DNA of 64,000 nucleotides from Polaromonas sp. SP1. Its GTDB lineage: Bacteria > Pseudomonadota > Gammaproteobacteria > Burkholderiales > Burkholderiaceae_C. A program made the position numbers and the translations under genes. How positions within the stretch are numbered: position 1 is the stretch's first letter; each line of letters begins with the position of its first letter. The notes under the pieces were generated by a model that was not told the origin of the DNA, ran no database searches, and saw nothing but the letters and a program-made list of their open reading frames with translations. Below are positions 1 to 9,294 of the stretch, one piece after another. Where the stretch lies: assembly GCF_003711205.1 (NCBI RefSeq), contig NZ_CP031013.1, positions 496,001-560,000 on the forward strand, written 5' to 3'.

Positions 1-2411
1 AGCTGCGGCAAACCAGCGGCAAAGGCGATGTGAGCCTGCGCGGACGCGACATGGCGCAGGCCCTGCGCTGGCTGCAAAAACTTCCGGGCCTGCCCGCATC
101 GTTCAAGAGCGCATCCGCCAGCGGCAGCGCCGAGCTGCAAGCCAGCTGGCAAGGTGGTTGGCAAGACCCGGCCTTGCAGGCGCGGGTGGACCTGCCTTCG
201 CTCGACTGGCGCATGGCGGCGTCTGCCTCTGCAACTGCACCTGCCGCCGCTACGACCGCCGCATCACCCGCCATCCCGGAGATGCTGAAGATCCGCGCCT
301 TCCAGGCCACACTCTCCGGCCGCCTGAGCCAGGCGCAACTGGCCACGCAAGGCCGCATGGAAGCCGGCCAGCGCCGCTACACCCTGCAGCTCGCGGCAGA
401 AGGCGGCCGCCTGGGCACCGGCGCTGCGCGCAACGCCCCGCTGGCCGAATCCACCTGGCAAGGCCTGGTCAAGCAACTCAGCGTGGGTGTGGAAGACCCA
501 ACGCTGGGCGCAGGCGCCTGGCAGCTCAAAACCCGCAGCACCGTGCCGCTGAAGTGGACGCCGGGCCGCAATGGCGATGTGCTGGAAAGCGGCGCCGGCG
601 AAGCCCTGCTGATCGCACCGCCCTCCAGCACATCCGCTGGCGCGCCGTCGCAGGCCACGCTGGCCTGGCAGCCCGTACGCTGGCGGCCCGGCCGCGAGCT
701 GGTGACGGCCGGCAAACTCACCGGCCTGCCGCTGGCCTGGATCGAACTCTTTGCCGGCCCGCAAATGGCCGGCGCCGGCCTGGGCGGCACGCTGCTGCTT
801 GACGGCGAATGGGACGCGACGCTGGGCGACAGCCTGCGCCTTAAAGCCAGCCTGGGGCGCAGCAGCGGCGACATCACGGTACAGGCCGAAACCGGCCAGG
901 GCACCTCGGCGCGCGTGGCGGCCGGCGTCAAGGAAGCTCGCATTTCACTCAACAGCGAAGGCGAGGCCGTCGCGCTGGCACTGCGCTGGGACAGCGAACG
1001 CGCGGGCAGCGCCGACGGCCAGCTCCGCACACGCCTGGCACGCGCACCCGCCACGGCCGGCGGCGGCTGGCTTTGGCCCGCTGATGCGCCACTGGCCGGC
1101 CAGCTGCGCGCACAGCTGCCGCGCATCGGTGTGTGGTCGGTGCTGGCGCCGCCTGGCTGGCGCTTGCGTGGCTCGCTGGGCGCCGACGTCGCCATCAGCG
1201 GCACACGCGCCGCGCCCCAGCTGGCCGGCGACTTGCAAGCCAACGACCTGGCGCTGCGCTCCGTGGTCGACGGCATCGAGTTCGGTAACGGTCGCCTGCG
1301 CGCCAAACTCGACGGCACCCGCATGCGCATCAACGAATTCACGCTGCAGGGCGCCGGCGACAAAGGCACGGGCGGCGTTCTCACCGCGCAGGGCGACGCC
1401 GGCTGGGTCGAGGGCAAGCCGCAGGTGGATCTCACCGCCAAACTCGAACGCCTTCGCGCCAGCATCCGCACCGACCGGCAACTCACGGTCTCAGGCGACG
1501 TGCAGGCCAGCCTCAAGGGCAAGCAGACCGAACTCACCGGCAAGCTGCTGGTCGACCAGGCCCGCATCATCCTGCCCGACGAAGGCACGCCGCAACTGGG
1601 CGACGACGTGGTGGTGCGCACCACCAGCGGCGCAGCGGCAGGGCAAAAGGCCCCGGCGCAGACCAGCGGCGAGGTCACCGACAAAGACGCGCGGCCAGTC
1701 AAGCTGAACGTGCAACTCGACCTCGGCCGCGACTTCCGCATCCAGGGCAAAGGCATAGACACCCGCGTGCGCGGCACGCTGGCGCTGAGCGGTGAAACAC
1801 TGCGCGACCCCCGGCTCACCGGCACCATCAACACCGCCGGCGGCCAATACCGCGCCTATGGCCAGCGCCTGGATGTGGAACAAGGCGTGTTGCGCTTTAC
1901 CGGCGCCATCGACAACCCTTCCCTCGACATCCTGGCCATTCGCCCCAACCTCACGCAGCGTGTGGGCGTGCAGATCACCGGCACAGCGCTGCTGCCGCGC
2001 GTGCGCCTCTACGCGCAGCCCGAGCTGCCCGACGCCGAAAAACTCTCGTGGCTGGTGGTGGGCCGCTCATCCGCATCAGGCGGCGCCGAAGCCGCGCTGC
2101 TGCAACAAGCCGCACTGGCATTGCTCGGCAGCAAAGGCGGCGGCATGTCCGGCGGGCTGGCCGCCTCGCTCGGGCTGGACGAGCTGTCGTACCGTGGCGC
2201 CTCCAGCAACAACGACGGCACCACCACCGAAGGCGCCGTCACCTTGGGCAAACGCTTTTCGCGCAACTTCTACGCTGCGTATGAGCGGACCGTGTCAGGC
2301 GCACTGGGCACACTCTACGTGTTCTACGACTTGTCGCAACGCTTCACCGTGCGGGCCCAGGCCGGGCAGCAAAGCGCGGTGGACCTGATCTTCACCGTGC
2401 CTTACGACTGA
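1..2411 (+). CDS. tamB: TamB-like translocation/assembly protein, C-terminal part (5' end outside window)
   Basis: The reading frame is open from the window edge, so the start lies upstream; about 800 residues are visible. The C-terminal region has the long repetitive beta-rich pattern of the DUF490/TamB family and ends with an aromatic, beta-barrel-like tail (Tyr/Phe-rich, ending FTVPYD), as TamB proteins do. TamB is an inner-membrane-anchored, periplasm-spanning protein. Together with the Omp85 protein TamA it is implicated in outer-membrane protein assembly and phospholipid transport to the outer membrane. tamA would be expected just upstream but cannot be seen. The family call is strong; the exact function in this organism is inferred. 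Confidence 0.88.
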   Translation, partial: LRQTSGKGDVSLRGRDMAQALRWLQKLPGLPASFKSASASGSAELQASWQGGWQDPALQARVDLPSLDWRMAASASATAPAAATTAASPAIPEMLKIRAFQATLSGRLSQAQLATQGRMEAGQRRYTLQLAAEGGRLGTGAARNAPLAESTWQGLVKQLSVGVEDPTLGAGAWQLKTRSTVPLKWTPGRNGDVLESGAGEALLIAPPSSTSAGAPSQATLAWQPVRWRPGRELVTAGKLTGLPLAWIELFAGPQMAGAGLGGTLLLDGEWDATLGDSLRLKASLGRSSGDITVQAETGQGTSARVAAGVKEARISLNSEGEAVALALRWDSERAGSADGQLRTRLARAPATAGGGWLWPADAPLAGQLRAQLPRIGVWSVLAPPGWRLRGSLGADVAISGTRAAPQLAGDLQANDLALRSVVDGIEFGNGRLRAKLDGTRMRINEFTLQGAGDKGTGGVLTAQGDAGWVEGKPQVDLTAKLERLRASIRTDRQLTVSGDVQASLKGKQTELTGKLLVDQARIILPDEGTPQLGDDVVVRTTSGAAAGQKAPAQTSGEVTDKDARPVKLNVQLDLGRDFRIQGKGIDTRVRGTLALSGETLRDPRLTGTINTAGGQYRAYGQRLDVEQGVLRFTGAIDNPSLDILAIRPNLTQRVGVQITGTALLPRVRLYAQPELPDAEKLSWLVVGRSSASGGAEAALLQQAALALLGSKGGGMSGGLAASLGLDELSYRGASSNNDGTTTEGAVTLGKRFSRNFYAAYERTVSGALGTLYVFYDLSQRFTVRAQAGQQSAVDLIFTVPYD

Positions 2412-2476
2412 GGTGATTCCGCAGAGCCGGGCCTGCGCGCACCACCGAATACAATTGCAGCTTCTCCCAGAGACGT

Positions 2477-2551
2477 GCGGCCATAGTTCAATGGATAGAA
2501 CGGGCCCCTCCTAAGGGCCAGATAGGGGTTCGATTCCCTTTGGCCGCACCA
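2477..2551 (+). tRNA. tRNA-Arg (anticodon CCT)
   Basis: The cloverleaf is complete. The 7-bp acceptor stem pairs 2477-2483 with 2541-2547, with A as discriminator and CCA encoded at 2549-2551. The anticodon stem is GGCCC/GGGCC around the loop CTCCTAA, giving anticodon CCT at 2510-2512, which reads AGG. The T-arm carries GGTTCGATTCC. AGG is a rare codon in GC-rich genomes like this one. Confidence 0.96.
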
Positions 2552-2617
2552 GTGCTATTGTTTTAATAGCTACAAGTCCATGCTGCACCTGGGCTAGAGG
2601 CCGATTTGGTTCATTAA
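2552..2617. repeat. Comamonadaceae-type intergenic repeat, copy 1
   Basis: Contains the palindrome GCTATTGTTTTAATAGC (2554-2570), followed by a second module ending in GGGCTAGAGGCC. It fills the gap between tRNA-Arg and the convergent hutF 3' end. The same two-module arrangement recurs at 35459-35535 and 48227-48280. Confidence 0.7.
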
Positions 2618-2663
2618 ATCGGTGCTTCAGGACTTTCCCGACCTTCTGCCATCACCCGGGTTT

Positions 2664-4064
2664 TCAAGCCCACAGGCCATGCATCGCCTGGCTGAAAGCG
2701 CTTGCCAGCGCCGCTTGTTGCGCCTTGGCCGCTGCCCGCTCCCCGGCCACAAACACCTCGCCGAACGCCGCGCACGGGCTGGAGAACACCAGTGCGTCCA
2801 GCACATGGCTTGGCGGCACGCCCAGCAGCGCCGGCGATTCCATATCGACCGTCACAAAATCCGCGCGATGGCCGGGCGCCAGGCCGCCTTGCTTCTGGCC
2901 GCTGGCCGGTAGGCCGCCACCCAGTGCGGCTTCGAACAACCCGGCGGCGCTGCTTTCTTCGCCCAGGATGCGCGCGGCGATGTTGCGCTGGCGCAGGGTG
3001 AGGCGTTGTGAGTATTCGAGCAGGCGCAGCTCTTCGGGCCAGCTGCGGGTGACGTGGCTGTCGGAGCCTATGGACCATTTGCCGCCCTTACCGCCGGCGG
3101 CCGCGTAGGCCGGCAGGTCAAACACGCCATCGCCCAGGTTGGCTTCGGTGGCGGGGCAGATCACGATGGATGCGCCCTTGGCTTGCACGCCTTGCAGTTC
3201 GGCCGGCGTCGCATGGGTGGCGTGCACCAGGTTCCAGCGGGCGTCCACGCCGGCGTGGTTCAGCAGCCATTCAATCGGGCGCTGGCCGGTGTGCGCTACG
3301 CAATCGTCGACTTCCTGCGTCTGCTCGGCGATGTGGATGTGTACCGGCAGGCCGGCCGCCCTGGCGGCGCCTGTGAGTTCATGGATCGCACCCGGGCTGG
3401 CGGCGCGCAGTGAATGCACGGCCACACCGGCGTTGATGCGTGCATCGCCCTTCGTCTGGCGCTGGACGTCTTCGACCATGCGCAACACGCTTTCGGGTGT
3501 GGATGAGAAGCGGCGCTGGTCTTCACGCAAGCCCGTGGCCTTGAAGCCTGAGCGCATGTACAGCGTGGGCAGCAAAGTGAGGCCGATGCCGGTGCGCTGC
3601 GCGGCGCGCACCAACGCCAGTGCCATCTCAATCGGGGTGGCATACGGTGCGCCGCTGGTGTCGTTGTGCAGGTAATGGAAATCGCAGACCTGCGTGTAGC
3701 CGCCGGCCAGCAGCTCGGAATACAGCTGGCCGGCAATCGCCTCCAGCTGCTCAGGCGTGATGCGGTTGGCCGCGGTGTACATGCGGTCGCGCCAGCTCCA
3801 GAAATCGTCGGAGGCATGCGCGCCGGCGCTGCGGCGTTCCGTCAGGCCCGCCATGGCGCGCTGAAAAGCGTGGCTGTGTGCATTGACCAAACCGGGCAGC
3901 ACCGGGCCGGGCAAACGGGTGGCGCCGTCCTGTTGCTGCGCGCTGGCGCCAGGCTCAATGCTCTGCCAGGTGCCGTCGCCGGCAACCGTCAGCAGGACGT
4001 CTTTGGCCCACGTGCCCTGCACCCAGGCCTGCGCGGCGAAAAATTTTTTTGCTTCACTTTTCAT
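2664..4064 (-). CDS. hutF: Formimidoylglutamate deiminase HutF
   Basis: Converts N-formimino-L-glutamate to N-formyl-L-glutamate plus ammonia, the fourth step of the five-step histidine pathway. The 466-residue protein is a cytosolic amidohydrolase. The metal-binding motif GLVNAHSHAFQRAMAG lies near residues 60-75, later ligands are in HIHIAEQ and HATHATP, and the terminal Asp is in GSDSHV. I chose the ATG at 4064 (MKSEAKK); a TTG at 4085 would add seven residues, and neither has a good ribosome binding site. The start overlaps the hutG stop, and a dispersed repeat lies across this junction. HutF together with HutG shows that the formylglutamate route is used rather than direct HutG-type formiminohydrolysis. 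Confidence 0.93.
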   Translation of the reverse strand: MKSEAKKFFAAQAWVQGTWAKDVLLTVAGDGTWQSIEPGASAQQQDGATRLPGPVLPGLVNAHSHAFQRAMAGLTERRSAGAHASDDFWSWRDRMYTAANRITPEQLEAIAGQLYSELLAGGYTQVCDFHYLHNDTSGAPYATPIEMALALVRAAQRTGIGLTLLPTLYMRSGFKATGLREDQRRFSSTPESVLRMVEDVQRQTKGDARINAGVAVHSLRAASPGAIHELTGAARAAGLPVHIHIAEQTQEVDDCVAHTGQRPIEWLLNHAGVDARWNLVHATHATPAELQGVQAKGASIVICPATEANLGDGVFDLPAYAAAGGKGGKWSIGSDSHVTRSWPEELRLLEYSQRLTLRQRNIAARILGEESSAAGLFEAALGGGLPASGQKQGGLAPGHRADFVTVDMESPALLGVPPSHVLDALVFSSPCAAFGEVFVAGERAAAKAQQAALASAFSQAMHGLWA

Positions 4065-4860
4065 AGCAAACTGTACAAGCTGCAAGCGTGCTGGAGACCA
4101 TTTTCCTTAACAAAGGCCGCACCTGCGCGGCCAGCGTTTCGTCATACGCATAGGGGGGCGCCTCCTGCATGTACAGGCTCTGGCACATCTCCAGCTGGAT
4201 CGCATGCACATCGTTGGCCGGCTGGCCGTAGTGGCGTGTGATGTAGCCGCCCTTGAAGCGGCCGTTGACGGCGGTGGTGATGTGGGGTGCGCTGGCGCAG
4301 GTTTGCACCACCGCGTTGGTGATGGCTTCATGTGCGCTGGCGCCGCTGGCCGTGCCGATGTTGAGGTCGGGCAGCTTGCCTTCAAACAGCCAGGGGATTT
4401 GCGAGCGGATGCTGTGCGCGTCCCACAGCAGGGCAAAGCCGTGGTGCGCCTTCAGCCGCGCCAGTTCACCGGCCAGCGCCGAGTGGTAGGGCTGCCAGTA
4501 AGCTTCACGGCGCCGCGCGCGCTCTTCAGGAGCGGGCTCGTAACCTGGTTTGTAGAGCGGCGCACCGCTGAAAAAGCGCGTCGGGCACAGCTCGGTGTTC
4601 GACGCGCCCGGGTACATGGGCGCATCGTCGGGCGGGCGGTTCAGGTCGATCACATAACGCGAGTAACGCGGGCGCAACACGCTGGCGCTCAGCGCCGGCA
4701 AGAAGTTGTAGAGCAGGTGCAAATGCCAGTCGGTGTCTTCGACCCGCAGGGCTTCGTCGGTGTAGCCGCCTTTCAGCCCCGCCGGGATTTCGGTGCCGAT
4801 GTGCGGCATGCTGACCAGCAGCGGAACGGTGCCCTGCTGCAGGGTAAAAACTTCACTCAT
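4054..4860 (-). CDS. hutG: N-formylglutamate deformylase HutG
   Basis: Hydrolyses N-formyl-L-glutamate to glutamate and formate, the last step of the pathway fed by HutF. The 268-residue product belongs to the N-formylglutamate amidohydrolase family: [10 protein letters not shown] near the N terminus, [10 protein letters not shown] around residue 75, and the metal/catalytic segment [13 protein letters not shown] with PDLNIGT after it. The ATG at 4860 overlaps the hutI TGA in an ATGA quartet, which fixes the start and implies translational coupling. The C terminus (TVCYEK) runs into a copy of the dispersed repeat shared with the hutF start. Confidence 0.93.
   Translation of the reverse strand: MSEVFTLQQGTVPLLVSMPHIGTEIPAGLKGGYTDEALRVEDTDWHLHLLYNFLPALSASVLRPRYSRYVIDLNRPPDDAPMYPGASNTELCPTRFFSGAPLYKPGYEPAPEERARRREAYWQPYHSALAGELARLKAHHGFALLWDAHSIRSQIPWLFEGKLPDLNIGTASGASAHEAITNAVVQTCASAPHITTAVNGRFKGGYITRHYGQPANDVHAIQLEMCQSLYMQEAPPYAYDETLAAQVRPLLRKMVSSTLAACTVCYEK
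4060..4105. repeat. Degenerate dispersed repeat at the hutG/hutF junction
   Basis: On the plus strand, TTTTCATAGCAAACTGTACA followed by AGCTGCAAGCGTGCTGGAG resembles the two-module intergenic repeat of this genome (TTT-ATAGC, then a GCTAGAGGCC-like module). Here it encodes the end of HutG and the start of HutF. The similarity is judged by eye. Confidence 0.4.
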
Positions 4861-6071
4861 GTGATCTGGCCCTTGAAAACAGTTTGAAGGCGCGGGTTCG
4901 CGCCAAAGGCATAGCTCAGCGCCGCCGGCCGCTCCACGCCCCACAGCACAAAGTCGGCCCGCATGCCGGCGGCCAGCACGCCGCGGTCATGCAGGCCCAG
5001 TGCCGCGGCGGCATGGCGTGTGATGCCGGCCAATGCTTCTTCCGGCGTCAGGCGGAACAGCGTGCACGCCATATTGAGCATCAGCAGCAAGGAGGTGCAA
5101 GGCGAGCTGCCGGGGTTGCAGTCGGTAGAGATTGCCATCGGCACGCCGTGTTCGCGCAGCAAGGCCATGGGCGGCAGCTTGGTCTCACGCAAAAAATAAA
5201 ACGCACCGGGCAGCAGCACCGCCACGGAACCGGCGGCGGCCATGGCTTGCGCGCCCTCGGCCGATAGCCATTCGAGGTGATCGCAACTAAGCGCACCGTA
5301 GCGCGCCGCCAGCTGCGCACCACCGCTGTCGCTGAGCTGCTCGGCATGCAGCTTCACCGGAATGCCCAAGGCTTTGGCCGCAGCGAAGACACGTTCAGTT
5401 TGTGCTGTGCTGAAAGCAATGCGTTCGCAAAACGCATCAACCGCATCGACCAGGCCTTCGGCATGCAGCACCGGCAGCATCTCCAGCACGGCGTCGACAT
5501 ACGCATCGGTGCGCCCGGCAAATTCGGCCGGCACGGCGTGCGCACCCAAAAACGTGGTGCGAATATCCACCGCATAGGTTTGCCCCAGCGCGAGCGCCAC
5601 CGACAAAGTCTTGCGTTCATGCGCCAGCGCCAGGCCGTAGCCGGACTTGATCTCCAGCGTGGTCACGCCTTCGGCCATCAATCGCTGCAGCCGGGCTGCG
5701 CTTTGCGCCTGCAATTGATGCGCAGTGGCAGATCGGGTCGCCTTCACAGTGGAAGCGATGCCGCCGCCGGCGCGGGCAATCTCCTCATAGGTTGCGCCGT
5801 TCAGGCGCAATTCGAATTCGTGAGCACGGTCGCCGCCATAAACAAGATGGGTGTGGCAATCGATGAGGCCGGGGGTGATCAATGCGCCGCCGGCATCGTG
5901 TTGCGTCTTGCAACGAGCAAGAAGATCTGCCGGCACATCGGCACGCGGGCCCACCCAGGCAATGGACTCGCCCTCCACCACCAGCGCCGCGTCTTCGACC
6001 AAGCCATAGGGCTGCGCCGCGCCGGCTTGCAGCGTGGCGGCGCGGCAGTGACTCCACAGTTGCAGGCTCAT
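4857..6071 (-). CDS. hutI: Imidazolonepropionase HutI
   Basis: Hydrolyses 4-imidazolone-5-propionate to N-formimino-L-glutamate, the third step of histidine breakdown. The 404-residue amidohydrolase shows [19 protein letters not shown] with the metal-binding HxH near residues 70-85, [14 protein letters not shown] in mid-protein, CDHLEW, and [10 protein letters not shown] near residue 317. Length and motifs are those of the family. It starts inside the hutD stop (ATGA at 6068-6071) and ends inside the hutG start, so it is in the middle of a tightly coupled hutCDIGF operon. Confidence 0.96.
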   Translation of the reverse strand: MSLQLWSHCRAATLQAGAAQPYGLVEDAALVVEGESIAWVGPRADVPADLLARCKTQHDAGGALITPGLIDCHTHLVYGGDRAHEFELRLNGATYEEIARAGGGIASTVKATRSATAHQLQAQSAARLQRLMAEGVTTLEIKSGYGLALAHERKTLSVALALGQTYAVDIRTTFLGAHAVPAEFAGRTDAYVDAVLEMLPVLHAEGLVDAVDAFCERIAFSTAQTERVFAAAKALGIPVKLHAEQLSDSGGAQLAARYGALSCDHLEWLSAEGAQAMAAAGSVAVLLPGAFYFLRETKLPPMALLREHGVPMAISTDCNPGSSPCTSLLLMLNMACTLFRLTPEEALAGITRHAAAALGLHDRGVLAAGMRADFVLWGVERPAALSYAFGANPRLQTVFKGQIT

Positions 6072-6646
6072 GCGGGTATCTCCATCCAGAGGGCTTGCTC
6101 TGCGGCGATGCGCACCGCCGCACTCCCCGTCACTGTGCGCCAGGCCAGAGTGGCCGGCTCCAGCTGCAGAACTTCTTCATCAAATAGCACGGTAGCGCTT
6201 GACCCATATGCATATACCGCTATTGTTTTCATAGCATGCAGGGTTTCTGAAAAGCGGCCTTGCACGCGCACCATGCGCGAAGGCTCGCTGCCCCGGCGCA
6301 CCATCAGGTTGAAGTCGCGCGTCTTCCCGTCGATCAATTCGCAGCCGGTGGCCGCAGCGCCATCGAAAAAAAGAGGCGCATCCGCAGCCGTCACGCGATG
6401 CGGCACGCCCGCCACATCCAGCTGCACGCCGGCGCCTTCAAGCACCGCAAACCAGCGCTCGATGCCCTCGAACTTCGAAAACGGCCCGCTCTTGTCCACG
6501 TCGGCCACCGACATGCGCCAGGCCCAGTCACCCGCGTCGGGCCACATCGCCAGCTCGCGCGTCACGCCGCCGCCGTTGCGCCACGGCGTCGCGGGGATGT
6601 CGGCCAGCCGCACGACATTCCAGCCGGAGCTGTGCGCCGATGTCAT
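6068..6646 (-). CDS. hutD: HutD family cupin-like protein
   Basis: The 192-residue protein carries the HutD signature near its N terminus ([20 protein letters not shown]) and the beta-rich bicupin-type body of the family. In Pseudomonas fluorescens HutD has been proposed to act as a governor limiting hut expression, perhaps by binding a pathway intermediate; its biochemical role is unsettled. The ATG at 6646 overlaps the hutC stop (ATGA), which sets the start; the longer upstream extension is a shadow of hutC. Codons between about 6190 and 6240 coincide with a copy of the genome's dispersed 'GCTATTGTTTTCATAGC' repeat, so a repeat appears to have become part of the coding sequence without a frameshift. 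Confidence 0.88.
   Translation of the reverse strand: MTSAHSSGWNVVRLADIPATPWRNGGGVTRELAMWPDAGDWAWRMSVADVDKSGPFSKFEGIERWFAVLEGAGVQLDVAGVPHRVTAADAPLFFDGAAATGCELIDGKTRDFNLMVRRGSEPSRMVRVQGRFSETLHAMKTIAVYAYGSSATVLFDEEVLQLEPATLAWRTVTGSAAVRIAAEQALWMEIPA
6205..6240. repeat. Dispersed repeat copy inside hutD
   Basis: GCTATTGTTTTCATAGC at 6219-6235 differs from the intergenic copy at 2554-2570 by one base. The preceding TATACCGCTATT also matches the copy at 48123-48133. Here it lies inside the hutD reading frame and is translated on the minus strand as part of [13 protein letters not shown]. Confidence 0.65.
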
Positions 6647-7353
6647 GCCTGAAACTTCCCTGCAAAGCTGTAGCGCGAGCCCGGGTACACCAGGCGCGCC
6701 ACGCTGGCGATATTGCTGCCGCTCACGGTGCGCCGCATCATGGCCAGGCACGCCTCTGTCGGTTTGATGTCCAGGTGTTTGGCCTCCAGCGCAGATGGCA
6801 GGCAAGCCTCGATGGAATAGCTGGCCTCGGTCAGCGGCGCCTGTTCGAGCAGGTGGTGGGTGGGCGTGGTCTGGGTGAAGTCGGTCTTTAAATAATCAGG
6901 CGCCGCTGCCGGGTTCACATAGCGGTCTTCATATTGAATCGGCACGCCGTTTTCAAGGTGAATCAGGATGGTGTGAAACACACGGCCGCCCGGCCGCAGG
7001 CCCAGGGTGCGCGCCAGGTCGGCGCTGGCTTTTTCAGATTCGGCCAGCAGCACGCGCGAGGTGTGCACATGGCCGCGCTCCACCACTTCCTCATGAATGT
7101 CACGAATGGTAAGCGTGGAAGAAATGCGATGCAGCTCTGCCACAAAGGTGCCCGAGCCCTGCACGCGCGTGACCATGCCTTCGTCCATCAGCTCGCGCAG
7201 CGCCCGGTTGGCCGTCATGCGGCTCACGCCGAACTGCTCCATCAGCACGGCTTCGCTGGGCACCGGGTCGCCGGGCTTCCAGGTGCCGGCGCTGATGCGT
7301 TTTTTGATGAATGCCTTGACCTGACCGTAGGCAGGCAGTGGTGTGGTGGCCAT
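6643..7353 (-). CDS. hutC: Histidine utilisation repressor HutC (GntR family)
   Basis: This 236-residue transcription factor has an N-terminal GntR winged helix (about residues 8-75: PVPSEAVLMEQFGVSRMTAN, then VQGSGTFV) and a C-terminal UTRA ligand domain (about 90-230). In Pseudomonas and Klebsiella HutC represses hut genes and urocanate releases it. It is the first gene of the leftward hutCDIGF operon, so it probably controls itself and the divergent hutU operon through the operator at 7482-7497. A second, nearly identical operator lies at 17524-17537. The ATG at 7353 is followed by a typical HutC N terminus. Confidence 0.93.
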   Translation of the reverse strand: MATTPLPAYGQVKAFIKKRISAGTWKPGDPVPSEAVLMEQFGVSRMTANRALRELMDEGMVTRVQGSGTFVAELHRISSTLTIRDIHEEVVERGHVHTSRVLLAESEKASADLARTLGLRPGGRVFHTILIHLENGVPIQYEDRYVNPAAAPDYLKTDFTQTTPTHHLLEQAPLTEASYSIEACLPSALEAKHLDIKPTEACLAMMRRTVSGSNIASVARLVYPGSRYSFAGKFQA

Positions 7354-7473
7354 GGTTCAGCGCAGTGCTCGCGTGTGTAAGAAAAATTCATTGTCACCGC
7401 AAAAGCCGGCCTGGCAACCTTGCAACCCCCATGAACGGCCAGGCTTTTACGTACAAACCATAGATTACCGCAG
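7354..7473. other. Divergent hutC-hutU intergenic region (hutC side)
   Basis: No gene is visible. An imperfect inverted repeat is present: AAAAGCCGGCCTGGC at 7401-7415 against CGGCCAGGCTTTT at 7436-7448. It could form a hairpin in a leader transcript or be a binding site for another regulator. I could not place a convincing hutC promoter. Confidence 0.35.
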
Positions 7474-7502
7474 TTGACACAAGTTGTATAGACAACTACG
7501 AT
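7474..7502 (+). promoter_or_regulatory. hutU promoter with embedded HutC operator
   Basis: A perfect -35 box TTGACA (7474-7479), a 17-bp spacer and a -10-like TACGAT (7497-7502) form a sigma-70 promoter. Between them lies the palindrome AGTTGT-ATAG-ACAACT (7482-7497) with six-base arms. Its core GTATAGAC fits the GTnTAnAC pattern of GntR/HutC-subfamily operators. A repressor bound here would block RNA polymerase directly. The regulator assignment is inferred from the adjacent hutC. Confidence 0.78.
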
Positions 7503-7581
7503 TTATCCCATCGCCGGCCGATTCTTTTTTTCGGCGCTGTTTGAACTCTTGCGTATTCCCGCCCACTTCCGGAGCAGCCTC

Positions 7582-9288
7582 ATGTCCGATCTTTCCCAAA
7601 CCCCCTTCCTTGACAGCAAGGCCCGCCCCGTGCGTGCGCCGCGCGGCAGCACCCTCAGCTGCGCCAACTGGCAGATCGAAGCGGCCTACCGCATGATCCA
7701 GAACAACCTGGACCCGGAAGTCGCCGAAAACCCCGACGAACTGGTGGTCTATGGCGGCATCGGCAAGGCGGCCCGCAACTGGCCGGCCTTTGACGCCATC
7801 CTTGATTCCCTGCGCAAACTCAAGGCCGACGAAACCCTGCTGGTGCAGTCGGGAAAACCGGTCGGCGTGTTCCGCACCCACACCGGCGCGCCGCGCGTGC
7901 TGATCGCCAACTCCAACCTGGTGCCCAAGTGGGCGACCTGGGAACATTTCAATGAACTGGACCGCGCGGGCCTGATGATGTACGGCCAGATGACGGCCGG
8001 CAGCTGGATCTACATCGGCACCCAGGGCATCGTGCAAGGCACCTATGAAACCTTTGTGGAAGCGGGCCGCCAGCATTTCAATGGCGACCTCGCAGGCCGC
8101 TGGGTGCTGACCGCCGGCCTGGGCGGCATGGGCGGCGCACAGCCGCTGGCCGCTACGTTTGCCGGCGCCTGCTCGCTCAACATCGAGTGCCAGCAGTCCA
8201 GCATCGACTTCCGGCTGCGTACGCGGTATGTCGACAAGCAGGCCAAAGACCTTGATGAAGCGCTGGAGATGATCAAGCACCACACCTCGCGCAAGGAGGC
8301 CGTCTCCATCGCCCTGTGTGGCAATGCGGCCGAAATTCTTCCGGAGCTGGTCAAGCGTGCCAAGGCCGGCGGCATCCGCCCCGACATCGTGACCGACCAG
8401 ACCTCGGCGCACGACATCATCAACGGCTACCTGCCCGCCGGCTGGACGGTGGCGCAATGGAAGGCTGCGCAAAAAGACCCGGCCCAGCACGCCGCACTGA
8501 CAAAAGCCGCCGGTGAATCCTGCGTGGCCCACGTCAAGGCCATGCTGGCCTTCCACGAGATGGGCATCCCCACGGTGGACTACGGCAACAACCTGCGCCA
8601 GGTCGCGAAGGACTTCGGTGTGTCCAACGCCTTTGACTACCCCGGTTTTGTGCCGGCCTATATTCGCCCGCTCTTTTGCCGCGGTGTCGGCCCCTTCCGC
8701 TGGGTGGCGCTCTCGGGCGACCCGGAAGACATCAAAAAGACTGACGCGAAGATGAAAGAGCTCTTCCCGGACAACAAACACCTGCACCGCTGGCTGGACA
8801 TGGCCGAAGAGCGCATCGCCTTCCAGGGCCTGCCGGCACGCATCTGCTGGATAGGTCTGGGCGAGCGCCACCTGGCGGGCCTGGCCTTTAACGAGATGGT
8901 CAAGAACGGTGAGCTCAAAGGCCCCATCGTGATCGGCCGCGACCACCTGGACAGCGGCTCCGTCGCCTCGCCCAACCGCGAAACTGAAGCCATGAAAGAC
9001 GGCAGCGATGCCGTGAGCGACTGGCCGCTGCTGAACGCCCTGCTCAACACCGCCAGCGGCGCGACCTGGGTCAGCCTGCACCATGGCGGCGGCGTCGGCA
9101 TGGGGTACTCGCAGCATTCAGGCGTGGTCATCGTCTGTGACGGCACGGCCGACGCAGCGGAGAAACTGGGCCGAGTGCTCTTTAACGACCCGGCCACCGG
9201 GGTGATGCGCCATGCCGATGCAGGCTACGACATCGCCAAACAAAGCGCCAAAGACAACGGGCTGAACCTGCCCATGATGGGAAGCTGA
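7582..9288 (+). CDS. hutU: Urocanate hydratase (urocanase) HutU
   Basis: Converts urocanate and water to 4-imidazolone-5-propionate using tightly bound NAD+, the second step of the pathway. The 568-residue length is typical. Family hallmarks include [11 protein letters not shown] near residue 57, the glycine-rich [19 protein letters not shown] at about 180-198, [17 protein letters not shown], and [12 protein letters not shown] near residue 510. The ATG at 7582 (MSDLSQ) has GGAG at 7571-7574 as ribosome binding site; an ATG 33 bases upstream gives an atypical extension. It is the first gene of the rightward operon, directly behind the HutC-controlled promoter. Confidence 0.97.
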   Translation: MSDLSQTPFLDSKARPVRAPRGSTLSCANWQIEAAYRMIQNNLDPEVAENPDELVVYGGIGKAARNWPAFDAILDSLRKLKADETLLVQSGKPVGVFRTHTGAPRVLIANSNLVPKWATWEHFNELDRAGLMMYGQMTAGSWIYIGTQGIVQGTYETFVEAGRQHFNGDLAGRWVLTAGLGGMGGAQPLAATFAGACSLNIECQQSSIDFRLRTRYVDKQAKDLDEALEMIKHHTSRKEAVSIALCGNAAEILPELVKRAKAGGIRPDIVTDQTSAHDIINGYLPAGWTVAQWKAAQKDPAQHAALTKAAGESCVAHVKAMLAFHEMGIPTVDYGNNLRQVAKDFGVSNAFDYPGFVPAYIRPLFCRGVGPFRWVALSGDPEDIKKTDAKMKELFPDNKHLHRWLDMAEERIAFQGLPARICWIGLGERHLAGLAFNEMVKNGELKGPIVIGRDHLDSGSVASPNRETEAMKDGSDAVSDWPLLNALLNTASGATWVSLHHGGGVGMGYSQHSGVVIVCDGTADAAEKLGRVLFNDPATGVMRHADAGYDIAKQSAKDNGLNLPMMGS

Positions 9289-9294
9289 AAAGAT

